DNA from: Gracilaria caudata
Lineage: Eukaryota; Rhodophyta; Florideophyceae; Gracilariales; Gracilariaceae
Direction: 5' to 3'
Length of the DNA: 38,988 nt
Assembly (NCBI GenBank): GCA_030374735.1
Contig: JASCIV010000144.1
Location: 1 to 38,988, forward strand
Shown: positions 9,800 to 18,526 of the stretch, piece by piece
Numbering within the stretch: position 1 is the first letter of the stretch
Layout of the letters: each line of letters starts with the position of its first letter
The notes under the pieces: generated by a model
Seen by the model: the letters and a program-made list of their open reading frames with translations, nothing else
Database searches by the model: none
What the model was told of the DNA's origin: nothing
Position numbers and translations under genes: made by a program

Positions 9800-10657
9800 A
9801 GATGAGTGATGTAACGCATTCCCAACGTACCATTTCGCATCTTCCAAACATCAGTTTTCATCAATAGCATCAGAGCTAGACAGTAGAGTGAATCAGATGC
9901 TAGAGGCCTTATCTGTACTTTCTGGGGGACCATGAGGCGATTACTAAGTCTCTTCATATGAGGGTCGAGGGTTGGATTGATTCTTGGTAATGTCGTTCAG
10001 GGAGTACAGAAAGAGAGAGTAGGGTCCACACGAAAGGAGGCTGTTGAGTCCCATTATCTCCATGGAAAGTTAACATGGTAGTTGTGCGTTGCAAAGGTGT
10101 TCATTCTTTGAAACAATGCTGCATTTATCCAAGCATACGTGCGGCTCAATTGCACTGGGACCCCGAACGTCGTTTGATTCCGCCCATGCCCGGAGTCTGA
10201 GCGAAGCAGCTAGTTAAGCTTTCTAATGGCATATAAGAAAGCTGCAGTTTTAAGGTCTAGTTCCAAGGGTGTTTAAAGAGAGGATTGACATCAACAATGT
10301 TTCGCGTTTATCGTTGTCAATCACAGTTTGTATAGGTTGAAACTGTAAAGGAACGAAACCATTAATCTTTCTCAAGCACTTGCTATGAGATTAAAGTCAA
10401 TTTTCTTTCCGTCAGACATTGATGGTTACCTAACACAATGTTCAAGGAGGTGAGCTCTTGGGTTCTTCGCGGACTAAGACTACAAGGTGGTACTGTTTGC
10501 ATAGATAGGAAATTGGTGTTTTGTTTTACAAGTTACGCTGATTGTTTTCTACCCCAATCACGTTACTGTCCCTTCCATAAGCAATGGCAGATAGTTCACG
10601 AGATAGTTCTCTCCGAAAGGTGACATGGCACCTGAAGGTATGCATGCGCGTCCCCGG
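9800..10657. other. Convergent 3' intergenic region
   Basis: This 858-bp stretch lies between the 3' ends of the CRTISO-like gene (plus) and the methyltransferase-like gene (minus). It has a 61-codon ATG frame at 10438-10623 without recognisable features. No RNA gene, repeat or mobile element was seen. Confidence 0.5.
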
Positions 10658-11710
10658 TCACTTGCGTTTTGGGAACAATTCCCAAGGTTTATAAAGATAA
10701 AGCTGTTTATCATTCCCATCGACTCCCATATCGCGAATGATTCTCATGGGCTTGATGAGGTTGAATGGTTTGTGTCGAAAGTTTATGGGCTTTCCCTCCG
10801 CCGTGAAGCGCGCGATTTTGTCCAAATCTCCCTTCTTCGCCAGCGATCCGGAGTGGTTTCCGAGCATGATGAGTTTGTGTTTCTTGCCCGACTTTGACAA
10901 TTTTTGGAGGTATCGTAAAACATTGCCCTCCTTCATATTATCCAAGCCGGCCCAGGAAAAGACCAAATCAACCTTTGGCAAACCCTCTTTCCAGAACTTT
11001 CTGTTGATGTACTTCGCATCGACTGTTAATCCGACACGCTCTTTGACTGCGTTCAGAATCATGTTATTAGTATCAATACAAACGTACTTGAAGTTTTGGT
11101 TATCCTCGGCAATCCTCTCAAGTAGCTGCGGCATCCAGTGGGAGTGGGCGCGACAGGGAACGTCAGCCATAGATTTGATATCATATTGAGCAATGAGTTT
11201 ATTGACCATTTTCATCAAGCGAGGTAAATCTTCGCCAAATCTACGAGCGATTTGGTCGCTAGACTCATCAGAATCCGATTGCGAGTCTTTACTATCCTCA
11301 TGCGGGCGCTGCACGCTTACGTGAAGGCGCGGCGACATGGAGGCATCGGAATCATCCTCTGATTCGGGGCGTTGAACTGAGTGCTCTTCCGGTGTAGATT
11401 GGTCTGAAATATCACTGTCGTCCATAGCGTTCAAGCCTGCATCGGGCTCGTTTTCCTCATCACTGTCTTCTTCGCTGTCTGCATGAAGCTGACGACGGGG
11501 CTTGCGCGTCGGCTGCGGCAAGTGCTCATGCAGTGAGAACTGGCGATAAATTTGTTCCAGATTATCATCGCCGCCGCTCGCCTGATTGCTCTCAGGATGC
11601 ATAAACATGGACATATAAGTATACTCCTGACCGTCGCGGTGTGCGAAAGCACGACAAGAGCACAGCGTCAGTAACAACAGCGCAAGGACGAAGGTGCGAT
11701 GAGAGCACAT
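10658..11710 (-). CDS. Secreted or lumenal SAM-methyltransferase-like protein
   Basis: 350 residues. Residues 1-23 form a signal peptide (FVLALLLLTLC core, likely cleavage after AFA). Residues 75-155 are a low-complexity Asp/Glu/Ser region. Residues 160-350 look like a class I methyltransferase fold. DVPCR (183-187) stands where motif I (DxGxG-like) is expected, CIDTNN (211-216) fits the second strand, LPKVDLVFSWAGLDNM (244-259) fits motif IV, and a C-terminal INFRHKPFNL...LYLYKPWEL follows a pattern I associate with small bacterial-type SAM methyltransferases. The motif I glycines are replaced, so activity is uncertain. With a signal peptide it would act in the ER/Golgi or outside the cell. 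O-methylation of cell-wall polysaccharide is a possible role but is inference only. The gene diverges from VPS11, with 430 bp between the starts. Confidence 0.6.
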   Translation of the reverse strand: MCSHRTFVLALLLLTLCSCRAFAHRDGQEYTYMSMFMHPESNQASGGDDNLEQIYRQFSLHEHLPQPTRKPRRQLHADSEEDSDEENEPDAGLNAMDDSDISDQSTPEEHSVQRPESEDDSDASMSPRLHVSVQRPHEDSKDSQSDSDESSDQIARRFGEDLPRLMKMVNKLIAQYDIKSMADVPCRAHSHWMPQLLERIAEDNQNFKYVCIDTNNMILNAVKERVGLTVDAKYINRKFWKEGLPKVDLVFSWAGLDNMKEGNVLRYLQKLSKSGKKHKLIMLGNHSGSLAKKGDLDKIARFTAEGKPINFRHKPFNLIKPMRIIRDMGVDGNDKQLYLYKPWELFPKRK

Positions 11711-12140
11711 GTTGGCGGGGCGAGGCAGTCACATGCGAGCGAGAAGGAGACGCACGAAAGGCGGTGCTCGGCGCGAGGACGAGGATGGCTGGTTGATAGA
11801 TACCCCGGGGAGCTTGCAATTCGATGCACATTGCGACGCGCGGCTTCGAATTGAAGGTGTCGGTGCCACCGACGTGCCACCGACGCGCCACCGACGCGGC
11901 TGTGCTCTCTTTGGCGGACGCAGCAGCGATTGGTTGTTGCCCAAGCGCGCAGAATGAATGCATCGTGTTGCATGCTCTGCGCTGCGCCGTGTCCAGTGGC
12001 ACACGTGGCCACACTCGCATTGCGCGCCCAGCCCTTGCGGCACAGGGCCCAAGCGCCCGCGAGCAGCCGCTGCGTGTGGTGGCGCGCGGAGACATGGCGG
12101 TCGGAAGCGGAACGCTTGCGGCAACTCCCTCGCGGCGACA
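11711..12140. promoter_or_regulatory. Divergent promoter region of methyltransferase-like gene and VPS11
   Basis: 430 bp between two divergent starts, GC-rich on the VPS11 side. It carries a threefold 11-bp repeat (separate entry). An in-frame ATG at 11958 could extend VPS11 by 61 residues, but that extension is basic and unlike the family start. Confidence 0.5.
11863..11895 (+). repeat. Three tandem 11-bp units containing CCGAC
   Basis: The unit GYGCCACCGAC is repeated at 11863-11873, 11874-11884 and 11885-11895. Each copy carries CCGAC, the core of the plant DRE/CRT element, spaced at about one helical turn. It lies between two divergent genes, so a regulatory role is possible but unproven. 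Confidence 0.7.
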
Positions 12141-15100
12141 ATGTCGCTTCGGTGGAAGTTGTTCCGCTTCCTGTCGGTGCGCGCTGAGCTGGGCGCCGCC
12201 GACGACCGTGTCGATGCCGATGTGTCTCTATTCCCTGCGCTTGCGCCGTCGCCACCCACCGCCGCCAATGCGCGCGCCGCCGTGCTGCGACGCTTTGCCG
12301 CCGCCGCCGCGCGCGCCGAGTATGCGCATGCGTACCGCGGGTTGTACATCTTTGCGTTGCTGCGCGACGCCGTGCAGGTGTTCAATTTGGCGGCCGTCGA
12401 TCCCACGCTCTCGCTCAGCGCCGGCGCGACGTTACCGCCCACGCCGCTGCAGTACACCTTCTCGGCGCACGACGCCTCGGTGATTGCCGTGCGCTTCGTG
12501 CATGTGGCGGACGGTCAATTGCCGTATCTCGTGTCGCTGGGACTGGATAATGCCGCGCCATCGCTTAAGATCTGGGTGTTTCGCTCCGCGTTGCCTGCCG
12601 CCAGTCACCATGCGTCCGTTTCCACGGACGTCCAGCCGGCGTCCGCGTCGTCGGGCTTCGCGCCCACCGACCAGCACAACGTGCTGGAGTGCGTCGCTGT
12701 GTTTCGATTCGCCGCGCACTTGAGACCGACCGCGCTGGCTGTGCAGCCGTTGCGTGCGCCGCAGCAGCAGTTGCAGCAGGTTGCTGTCGGCTTTGACGAT
12801 GGCTCCGTCGCTATTTTGGACGGCGATCTGCATCGCGAACGCGCCGTCAAGACGCGTGTTGCACCGGCGCCGGGGGAGATGACCCACGTCAAACCGATTG
12901 TGTTCTTGAGCTATTGCGATCAGCTGTTATATTGCGTGTCGGATATGTCCATTTGTACCATCACTCCGGACGTTGAGAACGATCGTCCTGTGTTTCGCAG
13001 ACAGATATTGGCAAACCTTGGAGTTCACCGCTCCTCGTTGTGTTGTGTGCTTGAGCAATCTGCGCAGCTTGTGATCGCCAAGCCGGAGGGCTTGTATTTC
13101 TTCCATCGCGATGGGCTTGGACCGTGTCTCGCCTTTCAGACGCAGGGCGACAACGCATCCATACATAGTGCAGGAAATTATATCATCCAGTGCTCGGGCA
13201 GGGGCTCGATTACCGCTTATGATGTTGTCAACAAACTCACCGCCTACCGTGGAAAGGGAATCATCTCGTGCGCGTTTGCCGGACATGTCAACGGAACTAC
13301 CCAAGCGTTGCTTTGTCTTGAGGGAAAGGATGGTCCTTCCAACCAACGCCCCTCCGTGCTTCGCGTGTCCGAAATTTCTCTGGAGGAGCGAGTCAATATG
13401 TTGTTGAAACGTGGTATGCATACCCATGCCGTTGCGTTAGCACGTGCTGAAAATGAGCGTCACCCGCAAGTGCATAACGACATTCTCATGTGCGCTCTTC
13501 GCCAATATGCTGAGCATTTGATGAGCAAAGACCGATACGACGAGGCTGCCGAACAACTTGTACAGACCATTGGCAACAATGTTGAGCCAAGCTGGGTTAT
13601 ATCTCGTCTTGTGGAGCAATCTGGTTTGCGTTCTGGACTGCGTCTTTATCTCGAAGCATTGCATGCTGCCGGTATGGCCGATTTTGTACACACCAAGGTG
13701 TTGATTACGTGCTACAGACATGATAGGGCACGCGGCGTGATTCTGGGCACCAAGGCGTCGGAGAAAACAACCGATGAATATGTCATCAGCGTGTTCAGCG
13801 ATGTGGACTGGTCTGAAGACCAAGTTGACGCCGCAATCAGCCTGTGTCGCAAGGCTGGCCTTTTCAAAGTTGCTGAACGTGTCTCTCGGAGACGTGGTCG
13901 ATGGGTACAGCTTGCACGCACTCTGGTAGAAGATCTGAATCAACCAAAGAAGACAATCGAATTGCTTCGCTCCCTGCCAGACGAAGAAAGCTTGAGAGTA
14001 TTGCGGGCGTGCGGGCGCAAATTGCTCGTCATTGCGCCAGACGAGTTTGTACAATATCTGTCCGATGCTATATGTCGTTCGACGGCTCGAATGGGTATTA
14101 ACACCTCTGGACCTGTTCTCAAGCTTGATTTCTTTTTACCCATGTTTGTGGACAAGGCTGCCTGGCGAGCGGTGTTGTTGGACAAGCTGGTCAAGTCGCC
14201 TGGAGGAATAACAACTGCTGACGCGCCAAAAGCGTGGATTCTCCTCTTCGAATCCCTTGCATGCGTAGATGTTGCGGAACAAATCCGGCCAGATGGTGTC
14301 GCAGTTCTTCCGGCTGCAGCTGAAAGCAAGGCAGAGTATGAAAGCATATCCCGTTCGACTACCATGGACACGGACACTGGTATGGGGGTGAGTGCTCAGA
14401 GCGGCGCTAAGGAACGGCGAATCATTGGTCGGCGAGCTCTTCGCATTTTGCAGAGTCGGCGTTCCGTGATTGATTTGCGCGCCGCTCTTGAGATTGCCGA
14501 GCAATACGGACATGAACCTTGTCTGGAGTACCTGTATGAGCACCTGAGAATGTACAAAGAACTTGGAATGTGTTTACGTATGTGCGAAAACGGTCCTGCG
14601 CTGCTCCGTGCATGTCGGCGCCACGGAGACAGGGAGCCGGATCTATGGATAGAATGTATTCGGTTGTTTGCGCCACGAGCGGCGAAAGAAGAATATCAGG
14701 AGGAGAACGCCATAACGGGAAACAACAATATAGTAAGGAGCGTTTCCAAGGATGATGTATTGAGCGTTGCGAGCGAGAGTACCGCACTGTCTAGAATAAC
14801 CAGGGATGTCGAGAACGACAAGAACAGCGCGCATGAGATCCTAGAAGAAGCAATGTTAGCACTTGACAGAAGTGCAACCTTGTCTCCTTTGGAGATCATA
14901 GAGACTGTTACAAGTGCATGTCCAGATGCACCATGGGGCCTTGTGCGAGAGTACTTTGAGCGGTGCACAACGTCGTTGCGAAGAGACGCTATTGCTGCTG
15001 AGCACGGCAGCATTGTGCTCGAGAGTGAGCTTAAGGAACTGCGGAAGGAAGTGATGCGGCTTAGCGATGATGCGTTCTCCATGAATAGCAAGATTTGTTC

Positions 15101-15410
15101 AATGTGTGAGGATGATCTCACTGTACCAGCCGTTCATTTCTACTGCAAACATGCTTATCACGCCACCTGCTTGTCTCCAGGAGGAATCGGAGGAGGAAGC
15201 GGTGTACTACCGGGCGTTGTGGGTGAAAGAGCAGAGATGTGGAGTGAAGAGTGCCCCAAATGCGCCCCTGAAATGGATGGAATGGTGTTCATGACGCAAG
15301 CGTTACAAGAGAAGAATGCCAAGCATGATGAATTCTTCAAAGCTGTGAAGAGCTCGAAAGACGGTTTTGCAACTATCATCGAGTATTTGGAGTTGAGTCC
15401 CTTTATTTAA
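12141..15410 (+). CDS. VPS11: VPS11, core subunit of HOPS/CORVET tethering complexes
   Basis: 1089 residues from the ATG at 12141 (context GACAATG). The start MSLRWKLFRFL resembles the short W-(K/R)-x-F-x-F opening of VPS11 proteins. Residues 1-330 form a WD40-like propeller (SLKIWVF, VGFDDGSVAILDGDL), and residues 400-900 are an alpha-solenoid with the clathrin-type repeat. A C-terminal RING-H2 has C986, C989, C1002, H1004, H1007, C1010, C1038 and C1041, with an unusually long Gly-rich loop of 27 residues before the last CxxC. The tail FFKAVKSSKDGFATIIEYL is also typical. VPS11 links Rab-bound subunits in late endosome/vacuole tethering. The 5' part is markedly more GC-rich than the rest. 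No intron. Confidence 0.93.
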   Translation: MSLRWKLFRFLSVRAELGAADDRVDADVSLFPALAPSPPTAANARAAVLRRFAAAAARAEYAHAYRGLYIFALLRDAVQVFNLAAVDPTLSLSAGATLPPTPLQYTFSAHDASVIAVRFVHVADGQLPYLVSLGLDNAAPSLKIWVFRSALPAASHHASVSTDVQPASASSGFAPTDQHNVLECVAVFRFAAHLRPTALAVQPLRAPQQQLQQVAVGFDDGSVAILDGDLHRERAVKTRVAPAPGEMTHVKPIVFLSYCDQLLYCVSDMSICTITPDVENDRPVFRRQILANLGVHRSSLCCVLEQSAQLVIAKPEGLYFFHRDGLGPCLAFQTQGDNASIHSAGNYIIQCSGRGSITAYDVVNKLTAYRGKGIISCAFAGHVNGTTQALLCLEGKDGPSNQRPSVLRVSEISLEERVNMLLKRGMHTHAVALARAENERHPQVHNDILMCALRQYAEHLMSKDRYDEAAEQLVQTIGNNVEPSWVISRLVEQSGLRSGLRLYLEALHAAGMADFVHTKVLITCYRHDRARGVILGTKASEKTTDEYVISVFSDVDWSEDQVDAAISLCRKAGLFKVAERVSRRRGRWVQLARTLVEDLNQPKKTIELLRSLPDEESLRVLRACGRKLLVIAPDEFVQYLSDAICRSTARMGINTSGPVLKLDFFLPMFVDKAAWRAVLLDKLVKSPGGITTADAPKAWILLFESLACVDVAEQIRPDGVAVLPAAAESKAEYESISRSTTMDTDTGMGVSAQSGAKERRIIGRRALRILQSRRSVIDLRAALEIAEQYGHEPCLEYLYEHLRMYKELGMCLRMCENGPALLRACRRHGDREPDLWIECIRLFAPRAAKEEYQEENAITGNNNIVRSVSKDDVLSVASESTALSRITRDVENDKNSAHEILEEAMLALDRSATLSPLEIIETVTSACPDAPWGLVREYFERCTTSLRRDAIAAEHGSIVLESELKELRKEVMRLSDDAFSMNSKICSMCEDDLTVPAVHFYCKHAYHATCLSPGGIGGGSGVLPGVVGERAEMWSEECPKCAPEMDGMVFMTQALQEKNAKHDEFFKAVKSSKDGFATIIEYLELSPFI

Positions 15411-16538
15411 CTATCACCCGTACAATTCTATAAGGATAACATATCGCACAGATAATTGCCAATAACTTTAAAAGGATGTGAGCATGTAATAGGAATTGCT
15501 CTCTCGCGCAGAACTATCGCGATTCTTGAATCCAGATAGGCGTTGAGACTGCTTAGTGCCCATTTTTGAACATTTCGAATCAATAGAACTGCTCCATGTC
15601 CTTAAATGACTTTTGTTTTTCTTTCTTGCGACTCGCCAAATGTCATAATATGACATATTATGACATTCTCGATATGCTCATATTATGTGATAATCTCCAA
15701 CTCCACGCATAGACACAAGTTCTTTGATATTCCAAGGCAGCCTTTTCGAAGTCGCTCCTATTCCGTTTATAACTCTCCCGTTCGCAAGACCGCTATTTTC
15801 CAAATCTGCATGTCCCTCATGTCGTTGCGCTCAAACCAGGGCAGGCTCTTGTTCGAGTGACAAACTATTTTGAATGATGCTTCTGACGCCGGAAAGTGCG
15901 CAATCACAGCACCAACGGAAATGATTCACATCTACACGCTGGGGGGCCACAGCGAAGTTGATTCACTGTGACAGGTGTCAGCGCTCTCAAGAGCAATGAC
16001 GTAATCATTCCACCAGCTCGTGGAAAAGCCAAGTACGGCGGTACGGAGAAGGGGAGGCTGTATGAGTAAACAGACAAACATGATCATCATACAGGGTATG
16101 ACACTCCTTGGAGTGCGGACGGGACAAGCATGAGTTCTTATTTTACTTCTTCAATGTTCTTTTCCAAACCACAAGATGTCATTACAGATGGACGTTGTAA
16201 ACGCTGAGTTCATTGAGTTCCGTCACGACAAAAAAGTTCACCACCCACTGTCCAATCCCACCCTCGCAATTCCTACAGAAGGCGTGTATATCCATATCTC
16301 CGTGTATCTGATTCGTTCAAACCAGACATATATACACGTGCTCGTAAACAACTCTGAAATATATTAACCTTACTTGTCCATACAATTCATAAACGGTACT
16401 ATACGTGTTCCTCTAGATTTCACAAGGCGACCACATCCACAAAAGTTGTCCGTCAACAAGAGCGACATATCAACGCGGCGATATCTGTCCCATTAAAAAA
16501 AGGCTCGCCACCGACGCCCACGGCGTAAAAAAAAGAAG
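15411..16538. other. Convergent intergenic region between VPS11 and R2R3-MYB 3' ends
   Basis: 1.1 kb, AT-rich, without a recognisable gene. It holds a long perfect palindrome (15639-15667). A 63-codon ATG frame at 16176-16367 has no domain and is probably spurious. Confidence 0.5.
15639..15667. repeat. Perfect 14-bp inverted repeat around one base
   Basis: The left arm AATGTCATAATATG (15639-15652) is followed by a single A and its exact reverse complement (15654-15667). It is AT-rich and lies about 230 bp past the VPS11 stop. It could extrude as a cruciform, form a hairpin in a 3' UTR, or bind a dimeric protein. Confidence 0.85.
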
Positions 16539-17975
16539 CTACTCGTTCTGAAACGCGGCAGCAGTCTTGGAGGAGCTGGTGGTACTATTTCGTCGTCGAA
16601 CACGGGGCGGGGACAGCGGTATGCTACTCGCAGCCGCTGCCAAAGCTGCCAAGGGATTCGAAGGCACGTGGCGAGAAGGCATCTTCGTTATGGCTTTCTT
16701 CTGCACGCCTTCGAGACTATGATGTGGCGACTGCGTGCCGGTTTGATTGGCGCTCGGAGTGGGATGACAAACGCTTGCTAGGACGTTTGCGATGTCAGTT
16801 GCAGCGTCGTATAAATCCTCTTGTGAGTTGTTTGGAGAGAGCGTGCAGAACACTGAAGCGGACGCGCATTTTCCGCTACCGTCCTTAGTTGAAGATGGGG
16901 ATGGGGTACGCAGCGTTATGGCAGATTGGTTCGGCTCAGAAGTGTTTGTAGCAGTACTGAGCGGGGTGGAAATTTGCAGTGCGATTTGGGAGAGTGGCGT
17001 AGTGGTGAACGGTGGAACTGGGCTGGTGGATGCAGAAATTGGAGCGGGGGGTTTTGGAACGAACGATTGAAGATCAGTCTGTGAGGCGGAAGGTTTGACG
17101 GTGTCAAGCGAGTTCCAAGCAAGCATCTCTTGCGAAGAGCGTGTGGCAACAAGCGAAGAGATTTGAAGCTTGGCATCTCGATGCGGCGTCAATGGAGACG
17201 ATACAGTGAAAGGACTGGGGATTCCAGAAGACACGAAATCATTGAGATGCGAAGAGATCTCAGAGGGTGTGGTACTGTGTGGATATGAGGAAAGGTTATT
17301 ATCAGCTGTTGGTGACGTACAAGCAGGCGAAACAGAAGAGCATTTCGAAGGTGAAAGCCTGTCGCACACCTGTTTCTCGGTAAGTTTCAAGGCAGTGCGT
17401 CTTCGTTGTCGCTTTCTCAACATAGAGTTCCAATGATTCTTGACGCAGTTATCAGTACGACCCGGCAAATGCTTCGAAATAGCGACCCACTTATTGCCCA
17501 GACGAGCGTGAATCTGGTTCAAAATGGTCTCCTCTTCAAAGCTCCACGGTTCGCGACGAATACCCGGACGCAGTTGATTCAGATACCGCTCCCTACACTG
17601 CTTACCAGTGCGTCTAGGCAAATGACTCGCAACGCGACTCCACGTGTTGGACGCGGTGATAGAAGGTGGCGTGGAAATATACGCCGCGACCAACTGTCGC
17701 AATCTATCATCCTCCTCCTTTGTCCATCCGGCGCTTCTTCGATTGCCCCTGCGCACGGCGCGCGACGCTGGCGACGACGACAGCACGTCGTGCGCCACGA
17801 TGGCGACGCCCGCCGCCCGCGTGGACGGCTTTGGGGGAAGCGGGCGTGGCGGTGGTGGCGGCGGCGGCGGCGGCGACGGTGGCGACGGTGGCGACGGTGG
17901 CGTTGGCGGCGGCCCTGACGATCGTTGGGAGACGGGGATTGACGACGGGGCCACGCCTTGGGAGGACGGCGCCAT
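16539..17975 (-). CDS. R2R3-type MYB transcription factor
   Basis: 478 residues from the first true ATG (17975); the frame is open back to a TTG at 18266, which crowds the tRNA gene. Residues 20-50 are a Pro-rich tract with a run of nine Pro. Two MYB repeats follow. The first (about 81-134) has W84 and W112, with Y131 in the third Trp position, and an extra 8-9 residues between its first two aromatic positions (STPPSITASN region). The second (about 141-186) has W144, W163 and W182 at the standard 19-residue spacing and the recognition helix NCVKNHWNSML. The motif GKQCRERYLNQLRPGIRR between them is typical of plant and animal MYB DNA-binding domains. The rest is Ser/Thr/Pro-rich and probably disordered. 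It acts in the nucleus; targets are unknown. Confidence 0.88.
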   Translation of the reverse strand: MAPSSQGVAPSSIPVSQRSSGPPPTPPSPPSPPSPPPPPPPPPRPLPPKPSTRAAGVAIVAHDVLSSSPASRAVRRGNRRSAGWTKEEDDRLRQLVAAYISTPPSITASNTWSRVASHLPRRTGKQCRERYLNQLRPGIRREPWSFEEETILNQIHARLGNKWVAISKHLPGRTDNCVKNHWNSMLRKRQRRRTALKLTEKQVCDRLSPSKCSSVSPACTSPTADNNLSSYPHSTTPSEISSHLNDFVSSGIPSPFTVSSPLTPHRDAKLQISSLVATRSSQEMLAWNSLDTVKPSASQTDLQSFVPKPPAPISASTSPVPPFTTTPLSQIALQISTPLSTATNTSEPNQSAITLRTPSPSSTKDGSGKCASASVFCTLSPNNSQEDLYDAATDIANVLASVCHPTPSANQTGTQSPHHSLEGVQKKAITKMPSRHVPSNPLAALAAAASSIPLSPPRVRRRNSTTSSSKTAAAFQNE

Positions 17976-18301
17976 GCGTGACGGGCGACTCTGGGGGAGG
18001 GGGCGGGGGTGGGGACGCGGCGGTGCGGACGTCGCGCGACTCACGCCATGAACGACGCTCGACGCGCGCGAGGCGGGGCGGCGGAGGCGACGGCGACGAC
18101 GATGGCGGTGGCGGTCGGCACTGGCGGCCGGCGTGGACGCTTGGCGGTTAGGTTGCGGCGGAGGCGCGGCGCACGTGCAGATGACGACGGCACAGCGCAA
18201 TGCGTTGCGAAACGCAAAAAGTTTCGTAAACGTGCGCGTCAAATGAATGGGGAATGCGAATGGCAATGCGCGTGGCGTCGGTTGGTGACATGTCGCCGGG
18301 C

Positions 18302-18306
18302 AAAAA
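18302..18306 (-). terminator. RNA polymerase III T-run terminator of tRNA-Phe
   Basis: Read on the minus strand, five T lie 6 bases past the tRNA 3' end, the standard Pol III stop signal. Confidence 0.75.
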
Positions 18307-18312
18307 GACGTG

Positions 18313-18385
18313 TGCCGACTCTCAGGATCGAACTGAGGACCTCAAGAACTTCAGTCTTGCGCTCTCCCAACTGAGCTAAATCGGC
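18313..18385 (-). tRNA. trnF-GAA: tRNA-Phe (anticodon GAA)
   Basis: 73 bases fold as a complete cloverleaf. The acceptor stem GCCGATT pairs with AGTCGGC (one G-T pair). The D arm is GCTC/GAGC, and the anticodon stem CAAGA/TCTTG encloses CTGAAGT with anticodon GAA. The T arm CTCAG/CTGAG encloses TTCGATC, and the discriminator is A. The A box TAGCTCAGTTGG and B box GTTCGATCC are intact. No intron and no encoded CCA, as expected of a nuclear tRNA gene. It sits on the same strand as, and between, the G3P dehydrogenase and the MYB gene. Confidence 0.97.
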
Positions 18386-18526
18386 TCGCATGTGCTGACA
18401 GACTACTCCTGTATTTTTGTATTTATATCAATCTACAGAAGGGATTGGCGTTACGTTCCTCTGGTGCGGAATCCACACTGCGGAACAACAAAAAAAAAGT
18501 ACCAAAAAAGTACCAGAAAGTAGAGT

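Noticed and set aside
17976..18266. N-terminal extension of the MYB protein
   Set aside because: It starts at TTG, is Arg/Pro-rich without a domain and would crowd the tRNA gene.
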